NCBI RefSeq assembly: GCF_014651615.1 | Contig: NZ_BMXF01000002.1 | Location: 227,439-291,438 of the forward strand | Direction of reading: 5' to 3' | Source: Persicitalea jodogahamensis | GTDB lineage: Bacteria; Bacteroidota; Bacteroidia; Cytophagales; Spirosomataceae | DNA length: 64,000 bases | Shown here: in pieces, positions 54,401 to 61,975 of the stretch | Position numbering within the stretch: the stretch's first letter is position 1 | Layout: the number at the start of each line of letters is the position of its first letter | Made by a program: the position numbers and the translations under genes | The notes under the pieces: generated by a model | What the model was told of the DNA's origin: nothing | Seen by the model: the letters and a program-made list of their open reading frames with translations, nothing else | Databases searched by the model: none

Positions 54401-54457
54401 AGTACGGGGTCATTCTTCGGAGGACCACCTACAACCGCGCTGTGCGGAATACTACGC
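54401..54457. repeat. Intergenic repeat, copy A
   Basis: AGTACGGGGTCATTCTTCGG, then a GACCACCTACAACC core and GCGGAATACTACGCC, align with 55439-55490 and 53513-53568. It lies in the 145 bp between two toxin pairs and carries no coding signal that I can support. Confidence 0.55.
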
Positions 54458-54472
54458 CATGCTCGGAGAAAT

Positions 54473-54922
54473 CTATTCGTTAGCCTCTTTCAGAATTTTG
54501 GCTCGAAGTGTTGGTGATAATCTAAAATTCGTGTTGTCAATCAGATCAACTATTTGCTTCACCGATTCGATCACCCCCAACTTCTTGGCAAGTAACAATA
54601 TGCCGAGACAGCCTACTATTTCAAGATTCAACTCTCTGGCTTTTTTCCGTCCTTTCTTCTCATCGATGATAAGTAAGCTATGGTCAGTTTCCATAGCCAA
54701 GGCAATCGAACTTGCCTCACCTTTGCCCAAGCCAACTATCAGAGCCAGGTACTTTGCTGGGGATGTGAAACTTTTCACTTGTATCCAACCAGGCTTGAAT
54801 CCACACTCTTCGATAACTTCTTGGGTAGCTATCAATTCAGGAAACAATGCTTGTAATATGTCCAGCCTGTCGATTTTTTTGTATAAAATTAAACAGCTTG
54901 CATCGACTATGACTTTTCGCAT
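54473..54922 (-). CDS. DUF3368-family PIN-like protein, probable toxin
   Basis: This 149-residue PIN-like nuclease has acidic residues Asp7 (VIVDASCLILYKKIDRL), Glu38 (TQEVIEECG), Glu69 (GLGKGEASSIALA) and Asp87 (LLIIDEKKGRKKARELNLEI), the DUF3368 layout. It begins 2 bp after the UPF0175 gene. DUF3368/UPF0175 pairs are widespread and are regarded as toxin-antitoxin modules; the toxin role is inferred from that. Confidence 0.88.
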   Translation of the reverse strand: MRKVIVDASCLILYKKIDRLDILQALFPELIATQEVIEECGFKPGWIQVKSFTSPAKYLALIVGLGKGEASSIALAMETDHSLLIIDEKKGRKKARELNLEIVGCLGILLLAKKLGVIESVKQIVDLIDNTNFRLSPTLRAKILKEANE

Positions 54923-54924
54923 AG

Positions 54925-55149
54925 TCAGATTTTCAGCCCACGGATTGCTGCCAGGTCTTCGCCTGTCTCTCCGAATATCGATATGCCGTATTTACCGACC
55001 TCTTCCAGAAACTCCTTCCGGGAAATGCCAGCAAATTCAGCCGCCTGGCCTGAGGATAAGATTTCTCTATCGAACATGTACGCGGCTAGTACCATTTTTG
55101 CTTCGTATGGCTCCACTTCGTCAGGGAGCTCGGTGTTAAGTACTTTCAT
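54925..55149 (-). CDS. UPF0175-family protein, probable antitoxin
   Basis: This small 74-residue protein has the UPF0175 pattern: AKMVLAAYMFDREILSSGQAAEFAGISRKEFLEEVGKYGI, a helix-turn-helix-like segment. It then has SIFGETGEDLAAI, a typical C-terminus. It is immediately upstream of the DUF3368 toxin (2 bp) and probably represses the pair and neutralises the toxin. Confidence 0.88.
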   Translation of the reverse strand: MKVLNTELPDEVEPYEAKMVLAAYMFDREILSSGQAAEFAGISRKEFLEEVGKYGISIFGETGEDLAAIRGLKI

Positions 55150-55181
55150 GTTTAAATTTTTTTAAAACGATTCCTTAAGCC

Positions 55182-55346
55182 CTATTCCCACTCATCGCGC
55201 ATTCTTTTCTGAATTTCCATAGGCTGCTCCTCAATTTTTAGCACTCCGACGTACTTCATAGCATTGAGCCGCTTGGCGGGTACCTTCGCGTTCGTCTTTG
55301 AAAGTACGTCTTCCAGCCGCTGGCCTTATTTCAGTATAAGAGTCAT
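55182..55346 (-). pseudogene. Antitoxin-like remnant with an in-frame stop
   Basis: Reading the minus strand from the ATG at 55346 gives MTLILK, then an in-frame TAA (55328-55326). The same frame then continues as GQRLEDVLSKTNAKVPAKRL and NAMKYVGVLKIEEQPMEIQK, ending RMRDEWE and a TAG at 55182. The C-terminus resembles small Bacteroidota antitoxins that end in an IQKRMRDEWE-like motif. A single AAA to TAA change would explain the stop. No matching toxin follows; the next gene is the UPF0175 pair. The family assignment is from memory and moderate. Confidence 0.5.
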
Positions 55347-55438
55347 GATTGGTAAACTTTTATGAGCGATGAAGATACGAAAAAATGGATCGTTTAGTGC
55401 TTAACGACGCTGGCCGTTGCAAACGGCCTGTCATCTTT

Positions 55439-55490
55439 GGTACGCGGTTATCCTTTGGAAGACCCCGCACAATGGCGAGGAAGACTACAC
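55439..55490. repeat. Intergenic repeat, copy B
   Basis: GGTACGCGGTTATCCTTTGG, then AAGACCCCGCACAA and GACTACAC, align with the copies at 54401 and 53513. It lies between the antitoxin remnant and the HEPN gene. The rest of the gap 55150-55526 holds only the remnant and AT-rich sequence. Confidence 0.55.
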
Positions 55491-55526
55491 ATAACTAAGG
55501 TTAGCAGAATACACACACTAGTAGAG

Positions 55527-56156
55527 TTAGACTCGCTCTAACATTGCATATTGGAATTGATCTGATACTAACATTAGCATATTTGAAGTAAAATCGATGT
55601 GATCATTAACGTCTAAACTACTTAGGTTAGGGGATTCTCCATGCGCAACAGAATGTCGCCACCCAACTAATTCTTTATCAAGTCGATTGCGCCAGCGTTG
55701 CCAAATTCCCAAGTCGAAACTTAAAAGTCGGTAATTTTGTGTAAGACGAGAGAAGTCGAGATTTGAACGAGCCTCAATAAGCTTAGCGTCGACAAGCTCG
55801 AATCCACAGTCAATTTTTGAGTTTAGGTCATCAACAAATTTTAATCGTGATTCAAGAGAATGGTTTCGATCTCTCATGCTTTCGAAGTCGGCATTGAGCG
55901 CGCTCAACAATAACATCCAATCTGAATCGCGAACCCGGCCACCCTTATGTCGCAAAAACTCGATATAAGTTTGGACACACTCATTGTAAAAACCTTCCCA
56001 ATTAGCGTATGTAAGCACTACGACAGCCTTAGAGGCGATGTCCGACAAATCTGTTCGCACAAGTTCAGCAAACGATCGTTTTATTTCAGAAAGTTCGCGG
56101 GCGCGCCGCAAACGTGCGATATCGATATCGTCGAAAAACTTATCAATGTTATCCAT
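55527..56156 (-). CDS. HEPN RNase-like protein, MAE_28990/MAE_18760 type
   Basis: This 209-residue protein is a predicted RNase effector. The N-terminal IARLRRARELSEIKRSFAEL and VVVLTYANWEGFYNECVQTY helices and the late GWRHSVAHGES motif match the MAE_28990/MAE_18760 HEPN group. The RX4H RNase signature is intact (Arg167, His172). I use the ATG at 56156, which overlaps the upstream DUF262 gene by 8 bp; the frame extends to 56213. HEPN nucleases of this type cleave RNA and often act in abortive infection. Its pairing with a DUF262 protein suggests that the partner senses and this protein kills or arrests. Composition is AT-rich compared with the flanking core genes. Confidence 0.85.
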   Translation of the reverse strand: MDNIDKFFDDIDIARLRRARELSEIKRSFAELVRTDLSDIASKAVVVLTYANWEGFYNECVQTYIEFLRHKGGRVRDSDWMLLLSALNADFESMRDRNHSLESRLKFVDDLNSKIDCGFELVDAKLIEARSNLDFSRLTQNYRLLSFDLGIWQRWRNRLDKELVGWRHSVAHGESPNLSSLDVNDHIDFTSNMLMLVSDQFQYAMLERV

Positions 56157-57249
56157 TCGGATTAAACCAATTGGAGCCAAAAGGTACCGTACGCTGAATG
56201 CGCACTGTTCCACGAAGGCCAGATGCGCTCATTTCTGCAAGTTGAGGCTGCTGCCAAAGTTCTACAACTTTTTCCTTAACAAATGCATCAGGATTATCTA
56301 ACTGTTTAATAGATGAATAGTTCCGAATCATACCAACTGCAATAGTCTCTAAAGCTCTAAGAGAAAACCTGGAGGCGATTGAATTTGGTGAACCAATAGG
56401 AGGAATAAGTGCAGTTTCACCGAAGAGTCGGAAAAGTGTTTCAACTGTCCATCCGATGGGTAGCAACAAATTATCTTCATCTTCATTCGTGAAAATATCT
56501 ACAATTGTATAATCAAGAAACTCCTGTACATCCCAGCCCTTCTCAAAATCCACATTCCCGTGAACAATAAGCCGTACGATATACTCAATGTCTCGCTGAT
56601 TTTCACGCTGTTCTCCCCTAATTTGGAATATCTTTTGAAAATCCGTGCGTGACGCAAAATCCCTGATTTTTTGGGTAAAGCTGCTATTAGCCAACACCAT
56701 CGAACAAGTACGAACTTCTTGTTCATTAGCATACGCTCCACCGCGGTTTAGACGTTGAAAAAGGTCAAATTTGGTTTTCGGATCGCTCGGATGCTTCAGG
56801 ATTTGAAAGTCAATACGAGCACGACGGAAGAAAAGCTGTAATGATTTTTCTAATTCATTTTCACCTGGTGTTGATGCGTTCCAAACAACATTCTCTAATG
56901 ACGGAAGATATTTTGTTTTAAGTAATATGCTCCGTCTTATCTCACCGCTATCAACATCCCTTAAGATACCCATGAATTCCAATAATGTCGAAATGCGCTG
57001 AAGACCATCTATAAGTTCCCATGTGGCATCTCCGTTTTCATATACGAAAACAGGCGGGATAGGAATTCCGATTAGTATAGACTCAACGAAGTTAGATTTT
57101 CGCTCATTAGACCAGCGGAAAAGACGCTGAAAGTCAGGTAAAATGTTCAGCTCATCCTGACTATACATATTTGCAACCTCGCCTATGGTGATTTGAACCG
57201 TATCAGTATTAACTGCACGCTTTGCTTCCTCGATTTCACTTTTAAGCAT
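56149..57249 (-). CDS. DUF262 protein (GmrS-like), probable defence sensor
   Basis: This 366-residue protein has the DUF262 (ParB/sulfiredoxin-like) N-terminal domain: ILPDFQRLFRWSNERKSNFV (FQRxFRW at 40-46), ESILIGIPIPPVFVYENG, and the nucleotide-associated DGLQR motif (81-85, canonical DGQQR). In GmrSD, SspE and BrxU this domain binds nucleotides and is fused or paired with a DUF1524 HNH nuclease. Here the C-terminal half is helical and has no HNH motif that I can see; the next gene, overlapping by 8 bp, encodes a HEPN RNase-like protein instead. A strong terminator at 57337-57381 isolates it from the upstream peptidase genes, so it has its own promoter. Confidence 0.88.
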   Translation of the reverse strand: MLKSEIEEAKRAVNTDTVQITIGEVANMYSQDELNILPDFQRLFRWSNERKSNFVESILIGIPIPPVFVYENGDATWELIDGLQRISTLLEFMGILRDVDSGEIRRSILLKTKYLPSLENVVWNASTPGENELEKSLQLFFRRARIDFQILKHPSDPKTKFDLFQRLNRGGAYANEQEVRTCSMVLANSSFTQKIRDFASRTDFQKIFQIRGEQRENQRDIEYIVRLIVHGNVDFEKGWDVQEFLDYTIVDIFTNEDEDNLLLPIGWTVETLFRLFGETALIPPIGSPNSIASRFSLRALETIAVGMIRNYSSIKQLDNPDAFVKEKVVELWQQPQLAEMSASGLRGTVRIQRTVPFGSNWFNPNG

Positions 57250-57336
57250 TTATAATCTCAATTAATTAACAATCAGAATTACGATATACACCCCGCTAAC
57301 CTGATCTGTGATTGGGGTTACCTTACCTAGCGTTCG

Positions 57337-57381
57337 CAAAAAAAGATCCGAGAACAAAGCCAAAAGCTGTGTCTCGGATCT
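57337..57381 (-). terminator. Rho-independent terminator after the TldE gene
   Basis: AGATCCGAGA (57344-57353) pairs with TCTCGGATCT (57372-57381). The pairing extends inward by about seven more pairs with one mismatch around a CAAAA-type loop. On the minus strand the stem is followed by T7, which lies just after the stop of the gene ending at 57413. Confidence 0.9.
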
Positions 57382-57412
57382 ATTTACTAATTATTCGTTG
57401 ATTTGAAACTAC

Positions 57413-58759
57413 CTACACCGCGTCCGACAAGCTCGAAAACGTAAAGTCGCGAATTTTCAGCGGTGGAATCAGGTTGCCACCGATGCGCTGCGGGACGCCC
57501 ATCGCTTCGAGGTTGTTGAGCATGATGACCGGGCTTTCGTTGAAGCGGAAGTTTTTGACGGGGTATTTGATGACGCCGTTTTCGATGTAGAAAGTACCAT
57601 CGCGGGTAAGGCCGGTGTAGAGCAGCGTCTGCGGGTCCACGGCGCGGATGTACCAGAAGCGCGTGACCAGGATGCCTTTCTCAGTGTTTTTGATCATCTC
57701 GGCCAGCGATTCGGTGCCACCCGCCATGATGAAACCCGAAGGCGGCGGGATATCGGCCACGCCCTTAGTCTGCGACCAGTAGCGCGAGGCGTACATGTTT
57801 TTGACCGCACCGTTTTCAATCCACGACATCTTGGTTTGGGGGCGTCCGTCACTGCCACCGCCGCCGAAGCGTCCGCCGCCCCCGCCGTAGGGCGAGCCGG
57901 GGATTTCGAGGTTCATAGGGTCGGAGTAGATGTTGACGCGCTCGTCGAAAAGCTTTTCGCCCAGGCGGGTTTCGCCGCCTTTTTTGCTCAGGAACGAGCG
58001 GCCTTCGTCGGCGGAGCGGGAGTCAAAATTCCGCATCATGTTTTCCAGAAGATCCACGGCGGCCGCGGGTTCCAGAATCACGGTGTACTTGCCGGGTTCC
58101 AGGGCGCGGGCGTTGACCGAGGCCAGCGCCTTCTGCATCGCGATCTCGGTGGCATTTTTAGTGCTGAGCTTGGTCACGTCGTTCACGTCGCGAATGGCGT
58201 AGCCCGAACCTAACCCGTCGGCGGTGCGGACGGTGATCGAGAAATCCACCGAAGTCGAGGGGTTGTAGCCAAACAGCCCTCTGCTGTTGCCGATGGCGCT
58301 GAATCCGGCGGAATCTTCCAGGTACCCCGCCGCGACGAGGTTCTTTTTACGGCAGGGATCGAGGCTGTCGAGGGCTGCCTGCGCGCGGTAGTCGGGGTCG
58401 ATTTTGGCGGTCGCTTCCACGTAGCTCTTGGGTTCAAGGTACTTTTGCGGCCCGAGCATCGGCACGTACTCCGGGTTTTCAGGCGCGAGTTGCGCGATTT
58501 CCTCGGCCCGGCGGACGGTCTTTTCCAGCGAGGCGTCGTCGAACTCGTTGATCGTCGCCGTACCCGACTTCTTGCCGAATACGGATGTTATGGCCAGCGA
58601 CAGGTTGTTCGTTTCGCCGCTGGTAGTTACCGAGTTGCGGGCGTAGCGGATGTTGCCCGTCCGGTTGCCGCCCAACCCCACGCTCGCTTCATCGGCCTTG
58701 GAGTAGGAGAGGACTTTATCTATGATTTTTTTAGCTTCTGCTTTGGATAGAGTTGCCAT
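57413..58759 (-). CDS. TldE/PmbA-family protein (metalloprotease subunit)
   Basis: This is the non-catalytic partner of TldD in the TldD/TldE metalloprotease, which degrades unfolded peptides, antitoxin CcdA and leader peptides. The 448 residues begin MATLSKAEAKKIIDKVLSYS with no signal peptide. They lack the HExxxH zinc site, as TldE should, and the C-terminal block includes VTRFWYIRAVDPQTLLYTGLTRDGTFYIENG. A glycine-rich insert (GSPYGGGGGRFGGGGSDG) is unusual. It follows tldD by 220 bp on the same strand. Confidence 0.92.
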   Translation of the reverse strand: MATLSKAEAKKIIDKVLSYSKADEASVGLGGNRTGNIRYARNSVTTSGETNNLSLAITSVFGKKSGTATINEFDDASLEKTVRRAEEIAQLAPENPEYVPMLGPQKYLEPKSYVEATAKIDPDYRAQAALDSLDPCRKKNLVAAGYLEDSAGFSAIGNSRGLFGYNPSTSVDFSITVRTADGLGSGYAIRDVNDVTKLSTKNATEIAMQKALASVNARALEPGKYTVILEPAAAVDLLENMMRNFDSRSADEGRSFLSKKGGETRLGEKLFDERVNIYSDPMNLEIPGSPYGGGGGRFGGGGSDGRPQTKMSWIENGAVKNMYASRYWSQTKGVADIPPPSGFIMAGGTESLAEMIKNTEKGILVTRFWYIRAVDPQTLLYTGLTRDGTFYIENGVIKYPVKNFRFNESPVIMLNNLEAMGVPQRIGGNLIPPLKIRDFTFSSLSDAV

Positions 58760-58979
58760 TGAATTATTCGCTTTTAGAATAGTAGGTGGTTTCTGTTAGT
58801 TGAGCGATAGAAAACCCGTAGGGTTGACATATTTATAGTAATGGAAAAGTAGAGTATTGTGTGACCCCACGGCGTCTAATGTGGTCTTGGGTAGGTAGTT
58901 TCTACAAATGTTTCACCTATACCGGGTGCTTTAATCGAAGACAACTTTTCCTTCCTGCCCTTATTCTTTCCACTGTCAA

Positions 58980-60623
58980 CTATATCTTCCTTCCCGTGTT
59001 GATCACATTCACCCCGTTGAACCGCGTGGTGGCACTGCCGTGGGAGACGGCACTGACCTGGGAGGGTTGGCCTTTGCCGTCGAAGAACGAGCCGAAGGTG
59101 CGGTAGTCGTCCTGGTCGCAGCGCTGGGCGCAGGAGTTCCAGAATTCCTGGGTGTTGGACTGGTAGGCCACGTCGTCGAGCATGCCTACGATCTCACCGT
59201 TTTTGATTTCGTAGAAAAGCTGCCCGCCAAACTGGAAGTTGTAGCGCTGCTGGTCGATGGAGTAGGAGCCACGCCCGATGATGTAAATCCCCTTGTCCAC
59301 GCCTTTGATCATGTCCATCACGCTGCGCTTCTCGGTACCTGCTTTCAGTGATACATTGGGCATGCGCTGGAACTGCACCGAATCCCAGCTATCGGCGTAG
59401 CAGCAACCCTGCGACTCCTTCTCACCGATGATATGCACCTGGTCGCGGATGGCCTGGTAGTTTACCAAAACGCCATCTTTAATGAGGTTCCATTCTTTGC
59501 TGGGAACGCCTTCGTCGTCGTAGCCGACTTTGCCGAGCGTATGCGGCTGAAGTCGGTCGGCCACGATGGTAACCTCCTTGCTGCCGTAGTTGAAATCGCC
59601 CGCCTTCCACTTGTCGAGCGTGGCGAAGCTGGTGCCGGCGTAGTTGGCCTCGTAGCCCAGCACGCGGTCGAGTTCCAGCGGGTGACCGACGGACTCGTGG
59701 ATCGTCAGGCCGAGGTGGTTGGGGTCCAGCACGAGGTCGTACTTGCCCGCCGTGACCGACTTGGCCCCGATTTTCTCCTTCGCCTGCTTGGCGGCGTTGG
59801 TGGCATCTTCCACCATGTCGTAGGAGTTCCGGTAGCCGACCAGACCGTTGGGGCCGGGGATCTTCTCGGAAGCCAGCCCGTCGAGGTACTCGTAGCCCAT
59901 GCCCATCGGCGAACTGATGGCGTCGCGGGTTTTGAATTTTCCGGCAGCTTTGTCGATGGCCGTCACGGTGAAGGTGGGCCAGATCCGGTGGATATCCTGA
60001 TCGATGTAAGAGCCGTCGGTGGAGGCGAAGTACTTTTGTTCGTTAACAAAAAAGAGGTTGGACGTCACGAAGCCCGCGCCGTTTTGCATCGCCGCGCCGT
60101 TGACCTTCATCAGCAGATCAATTTTTTCCTTGACCGGAATCTCAAAGGCATTTTTGGTCAAAGGCGTTTTCCAGGCGACTTCGCCCACGCCTTTCTGCGC
60201 GGCCAGAATCACGGGTTCAGTCTGAATTTTGGAGTTGGCCTTGGCGATGGCCACCGCGGTTTCGGCGCATTTGGCGATGCCGTCGGGCGTCACGTCGCTG
60301 GTGGCCGAAAATCCCCAGGTACCGTTGGCGATCACGCGCACGCCAATCCCATACGACTCGGCGTTGGTGACGTTCTGCACCTTCATCTCGCGGGTGAACA
60401 GGAACTGCTGCAGGTACCTGCCGATGCGGACATCGGTGTAGGTGGCGCCTTTGCTGCGGGCAGCGTTGAGGGCAATGTCGGCCATTTTTTTCTTCGCGGC
60501 CGCGTCGGCGGCGGGTTCCAGCAATTGGGCGGCATCGACTTCGCGGCCCATGACCAGGCCAAACGGCAGCATGGCCGCGCCCGCCGTCAGGCCGGAAAGT
60601 TGCATGAATTTTCTACGTTGCAT
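58980..60623 (-). CDS. TldD-family metallopeptidase with Tat-like signal
   Basis: This is the catalytic subunit of a TldD/TldE-type protease. The 547-residue protein has the zinc site HESVGH (His309, Glu310, His314), followed by GYEANYAGTSF. The N-terminus MQRRKFMQLSGLTAGAAMLPFGLVMG is a twin-arginine-type signal, absent from E. coli TldD. The partner encoded downstream has no signal, which raises the question of where the complex works. The 220 bp gap between the two genes shows no gene or clear promoter. Confidence 0.92.
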   Translation of the reverse strand: MQRRKFMQLSGLTAGAAMLPFGLVMGREVDAAQLLEPAADAAAKKKMADIALNAARSKGATYTDVRIGRYLQQFLFTREMKVQNVTNAESYGIGVRVIANGTWGFSATSDVTPDGIAKCAETAVAIAKANSKIQTEPVILAAQKGVGEVAWKTPLTKNAFEIPVKEKIDLLMKVNGAAMQNGAGFVTSNLFFVNEQKYFASTDGSYIDQDIHRIWPTFTVTAIDKAAGKFKTRDAISSPMGMGYEYLDGLASEKIPGPNGLVGYRNSYDMVEDATNAAKQAKEKIGAKSVTAGKYDLVLDPNHLGLTIHESVGHPLELDRVLGYEANYAGTSFATLDKWKAGDFNYGSKEVTIVADRLQPHTLGKVGYDDEGVPSKEWNLIKDGVLVNYQAIRDQVHIIGEKESQGCCYADSWDSVQFQRMPNVSLKAGTEKRSVMDMIKGVDKGIYIIGRGSYSIDQQRYNFQFGGQLFYEIKNGEIVGMLDDVAYQSNTQEFWNSCAQRCDQDDYRTFGSFFDGKGQPSQVSAVSHGSATTRFNGVNVINTGRKI

Positions 60624-60749
60624 TTTTTGGTGTTGGGTTGTTAGCTACTAGGACGTTGCACGATCGGAGACAGTACATACGGGTACTGTGTCAAAACTTA
60701 GCAAAAATGCCGCTTTGCACTGAGAACGCCAAACATTTTGTTGTGCTAA

Positions 60750-61667
60750 CTATTTCTTCTTCCCTTTTCCGTACTCGCAAGCCCCTTTGTCCGAAATTTC
60801 GTAGTAGTTTTTGAAGTTAGATGCTTTCGGGTCCATGCAGCCTTTCAGGGGCAGGAGTTCAATTTTACGAAAGTCGATCGCGTGGCTTTCGCTTTGCAGG
60901 GCGATGTACCCTTCACTGAGCGGGGTGTTGTCCAGTTTGCGCCAGGCGGCAGCGCTTTCGGGCGTGAAGTGCGCCACTTCGAAGCTATCGTTTTTGGTAC
61001 TGGTAAATCCTCCGCCGACACGCGTGTGGGTGTAGGTCAGCACGGTGTCGCCGTCGATGAGATGGTGGATGATCGAGTCGCCGTACACGATGGCTTCGCC
61101 TTTCACCCAGACGTCGCCGTTGTAAGTTTTGGAAGCGGCATCGATGCAGTGGGCCATGTTGAGTTTGCCATTGACATCGGCGATAGTACCCGGCGAACAA
61201 AGGTTGCCGGTGTGCCGTTCGCCGCTGCCGAGTCCACCCAGTAGCTGCATTTCCAGCGACACGGGGAAGGTCTGGTCTTTACCCAGGTTCCAGGCGGGTT
61301 CGGAGTGCAGCATCACGCCGCTGTTGCGGACGTTCCAACTATCACCGCCCGGCAACTGATCGCCCAGAAAACGGTACTCGAACTTCAATTTATAATGAGA
61401 GTAAGGCTGCTTGTAGTACAGGTGCCCGTAGCGTCCGTCGAAGCGGTCGTAGCCATCGTACATCACCCGAATCATCCCGTCTTCGGCCCGAAACGTATTT
61501 TTATAGTTGTCGTTCATGGCGTAGCCCGCGATTTTGACATCCCAGCCGGTAAGGTCTTTGCCGTTGAAGAGTTGAATCCAATCGCTGGCTTTGGGGGCAT
61601 TGGACTGGGCCCGGGCCATACCTGTGGTCAGACAAACAAGGAGCAGGGCGGATAGCAGATTTCTCAT
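60750..61667 (-). CDS. DUF1080-family protein, exported (3-keto-disaccharide hydrolase fold)
   Basis: This exported protein of 305 residues has a signal peptide (LLSALLLVCLTTGMARAQ), then the DUF1080 domain with WIQLFNGKDLTGWDVKIAGY, MIRVMYDGYDRF, GHLYYKQPYSHYKLKFEYRF, NSGVMLHSEPAW and EMQLLGGLGSGERHTGNLC. The fold is concanavalin-like and members include 3-keto-glycoside hydrolases. The C-terminal 25 residues (GCMDPKASNFKNYYEISDKG, ending ACEYGKGKKK) look like a metal-binding GCxDPxAxNY-type cysteine repeat. It is a single minus-strand gene between pyk and tldD. Confidence 0.9.
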   Translation of the reverse strand: MRNLLSALLLVCLTTGMARAQSNAPKASDWIQLFNGKDLTGWDVKIAGYAMNDNYKNTFRAEDGMIRVMYDGYDRFDGRYGHLYYKQPYSHYKLKFEYRFLGDQLPGGDSWNVRNSGVMLHSEPAWNLGKDQTFPVSLEMQLLGGLGSGERHTGNLCSPGTIADVNGKLNMAHCIDAASKTYNGDVWVKGEAIVYGDSIIHHLIDGDTVLTYTHTRVGGGFTSTKNDSFEVAHFTPESAAAWRKLDNTPLSEGYIALQSESHAIDFRKIELLPLKGCMDPKASNFKNYYEISDKGACEYGKGKKK

Positions 61668-61914
61668 GGTAGTCGGTAGTTGGTTTTGCTGCGTCGGATT
61701 TTCCTTCGAGAAGGTGATTTGGACAAAATACTACTGTCTGTGCAGACACACAGCTGTGCGAATGAGGGTACTTTGCAAAGAAGGCCTAGGTTCGGCGGCT
61801 GAGAAGAATCACCCCAGCTTCTTTCCATTGGGGCAGACAGCGCTTTGCTGGCACAATGCCCTATCCTGTTGAAAGCCGCCGCGCAGCCGGGAGGATAGTA
61901 CTTATTGGGGCGTA

Positions 61915-61953
61915 TAAAAAGAAAGTACCTGAGTATTTTTTACTCAGGTACTT
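61915..61953 (-). terminator. Rho-independent terminator after pyk
   Basis: A perfect 13-bp stem AAGTACCTGAGTA/TACTCAGGTACTT (61923-61935 and 61941-61953) has a 5-nt loop and, on the minus strand, a following U-rich tract. It lies 22 bp after the pyk stop. Confidence 0.92.
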
Positions 61954-61975
61954 AGATACTTTGGAACTCGGAAAT

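Noticed and set aside
53621-57249. Reading the whole island as one integrated phage or conjugative element
   Set aside because: No integrase, transposase, structural or transfer gene, and no flanking direct repeat or tRNA was seen.
58760-58979. Hidden gene or frameshifted segment between tldD and tldE
   Set aside because: Neither strand gives a convincing frame, both neighbours are full length, and the sequence looks like a plain spacer.
59433-60644. 403-codon plus-strand frame opposite tldD
   Set aside because: Same shadow effect; the translation is His/Val/Gly-rich and low in structure, while the minus strand has the full TldD motif set.
61740-61915. Possible small RNA or additional repeat copy in the gap between DUF1080 and pyk
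   Set aside because: The sequence has some local complementarity but does not align with the island repeats and has no promoter plus terminator of its own; the only firm structure there is the pyk terminator.
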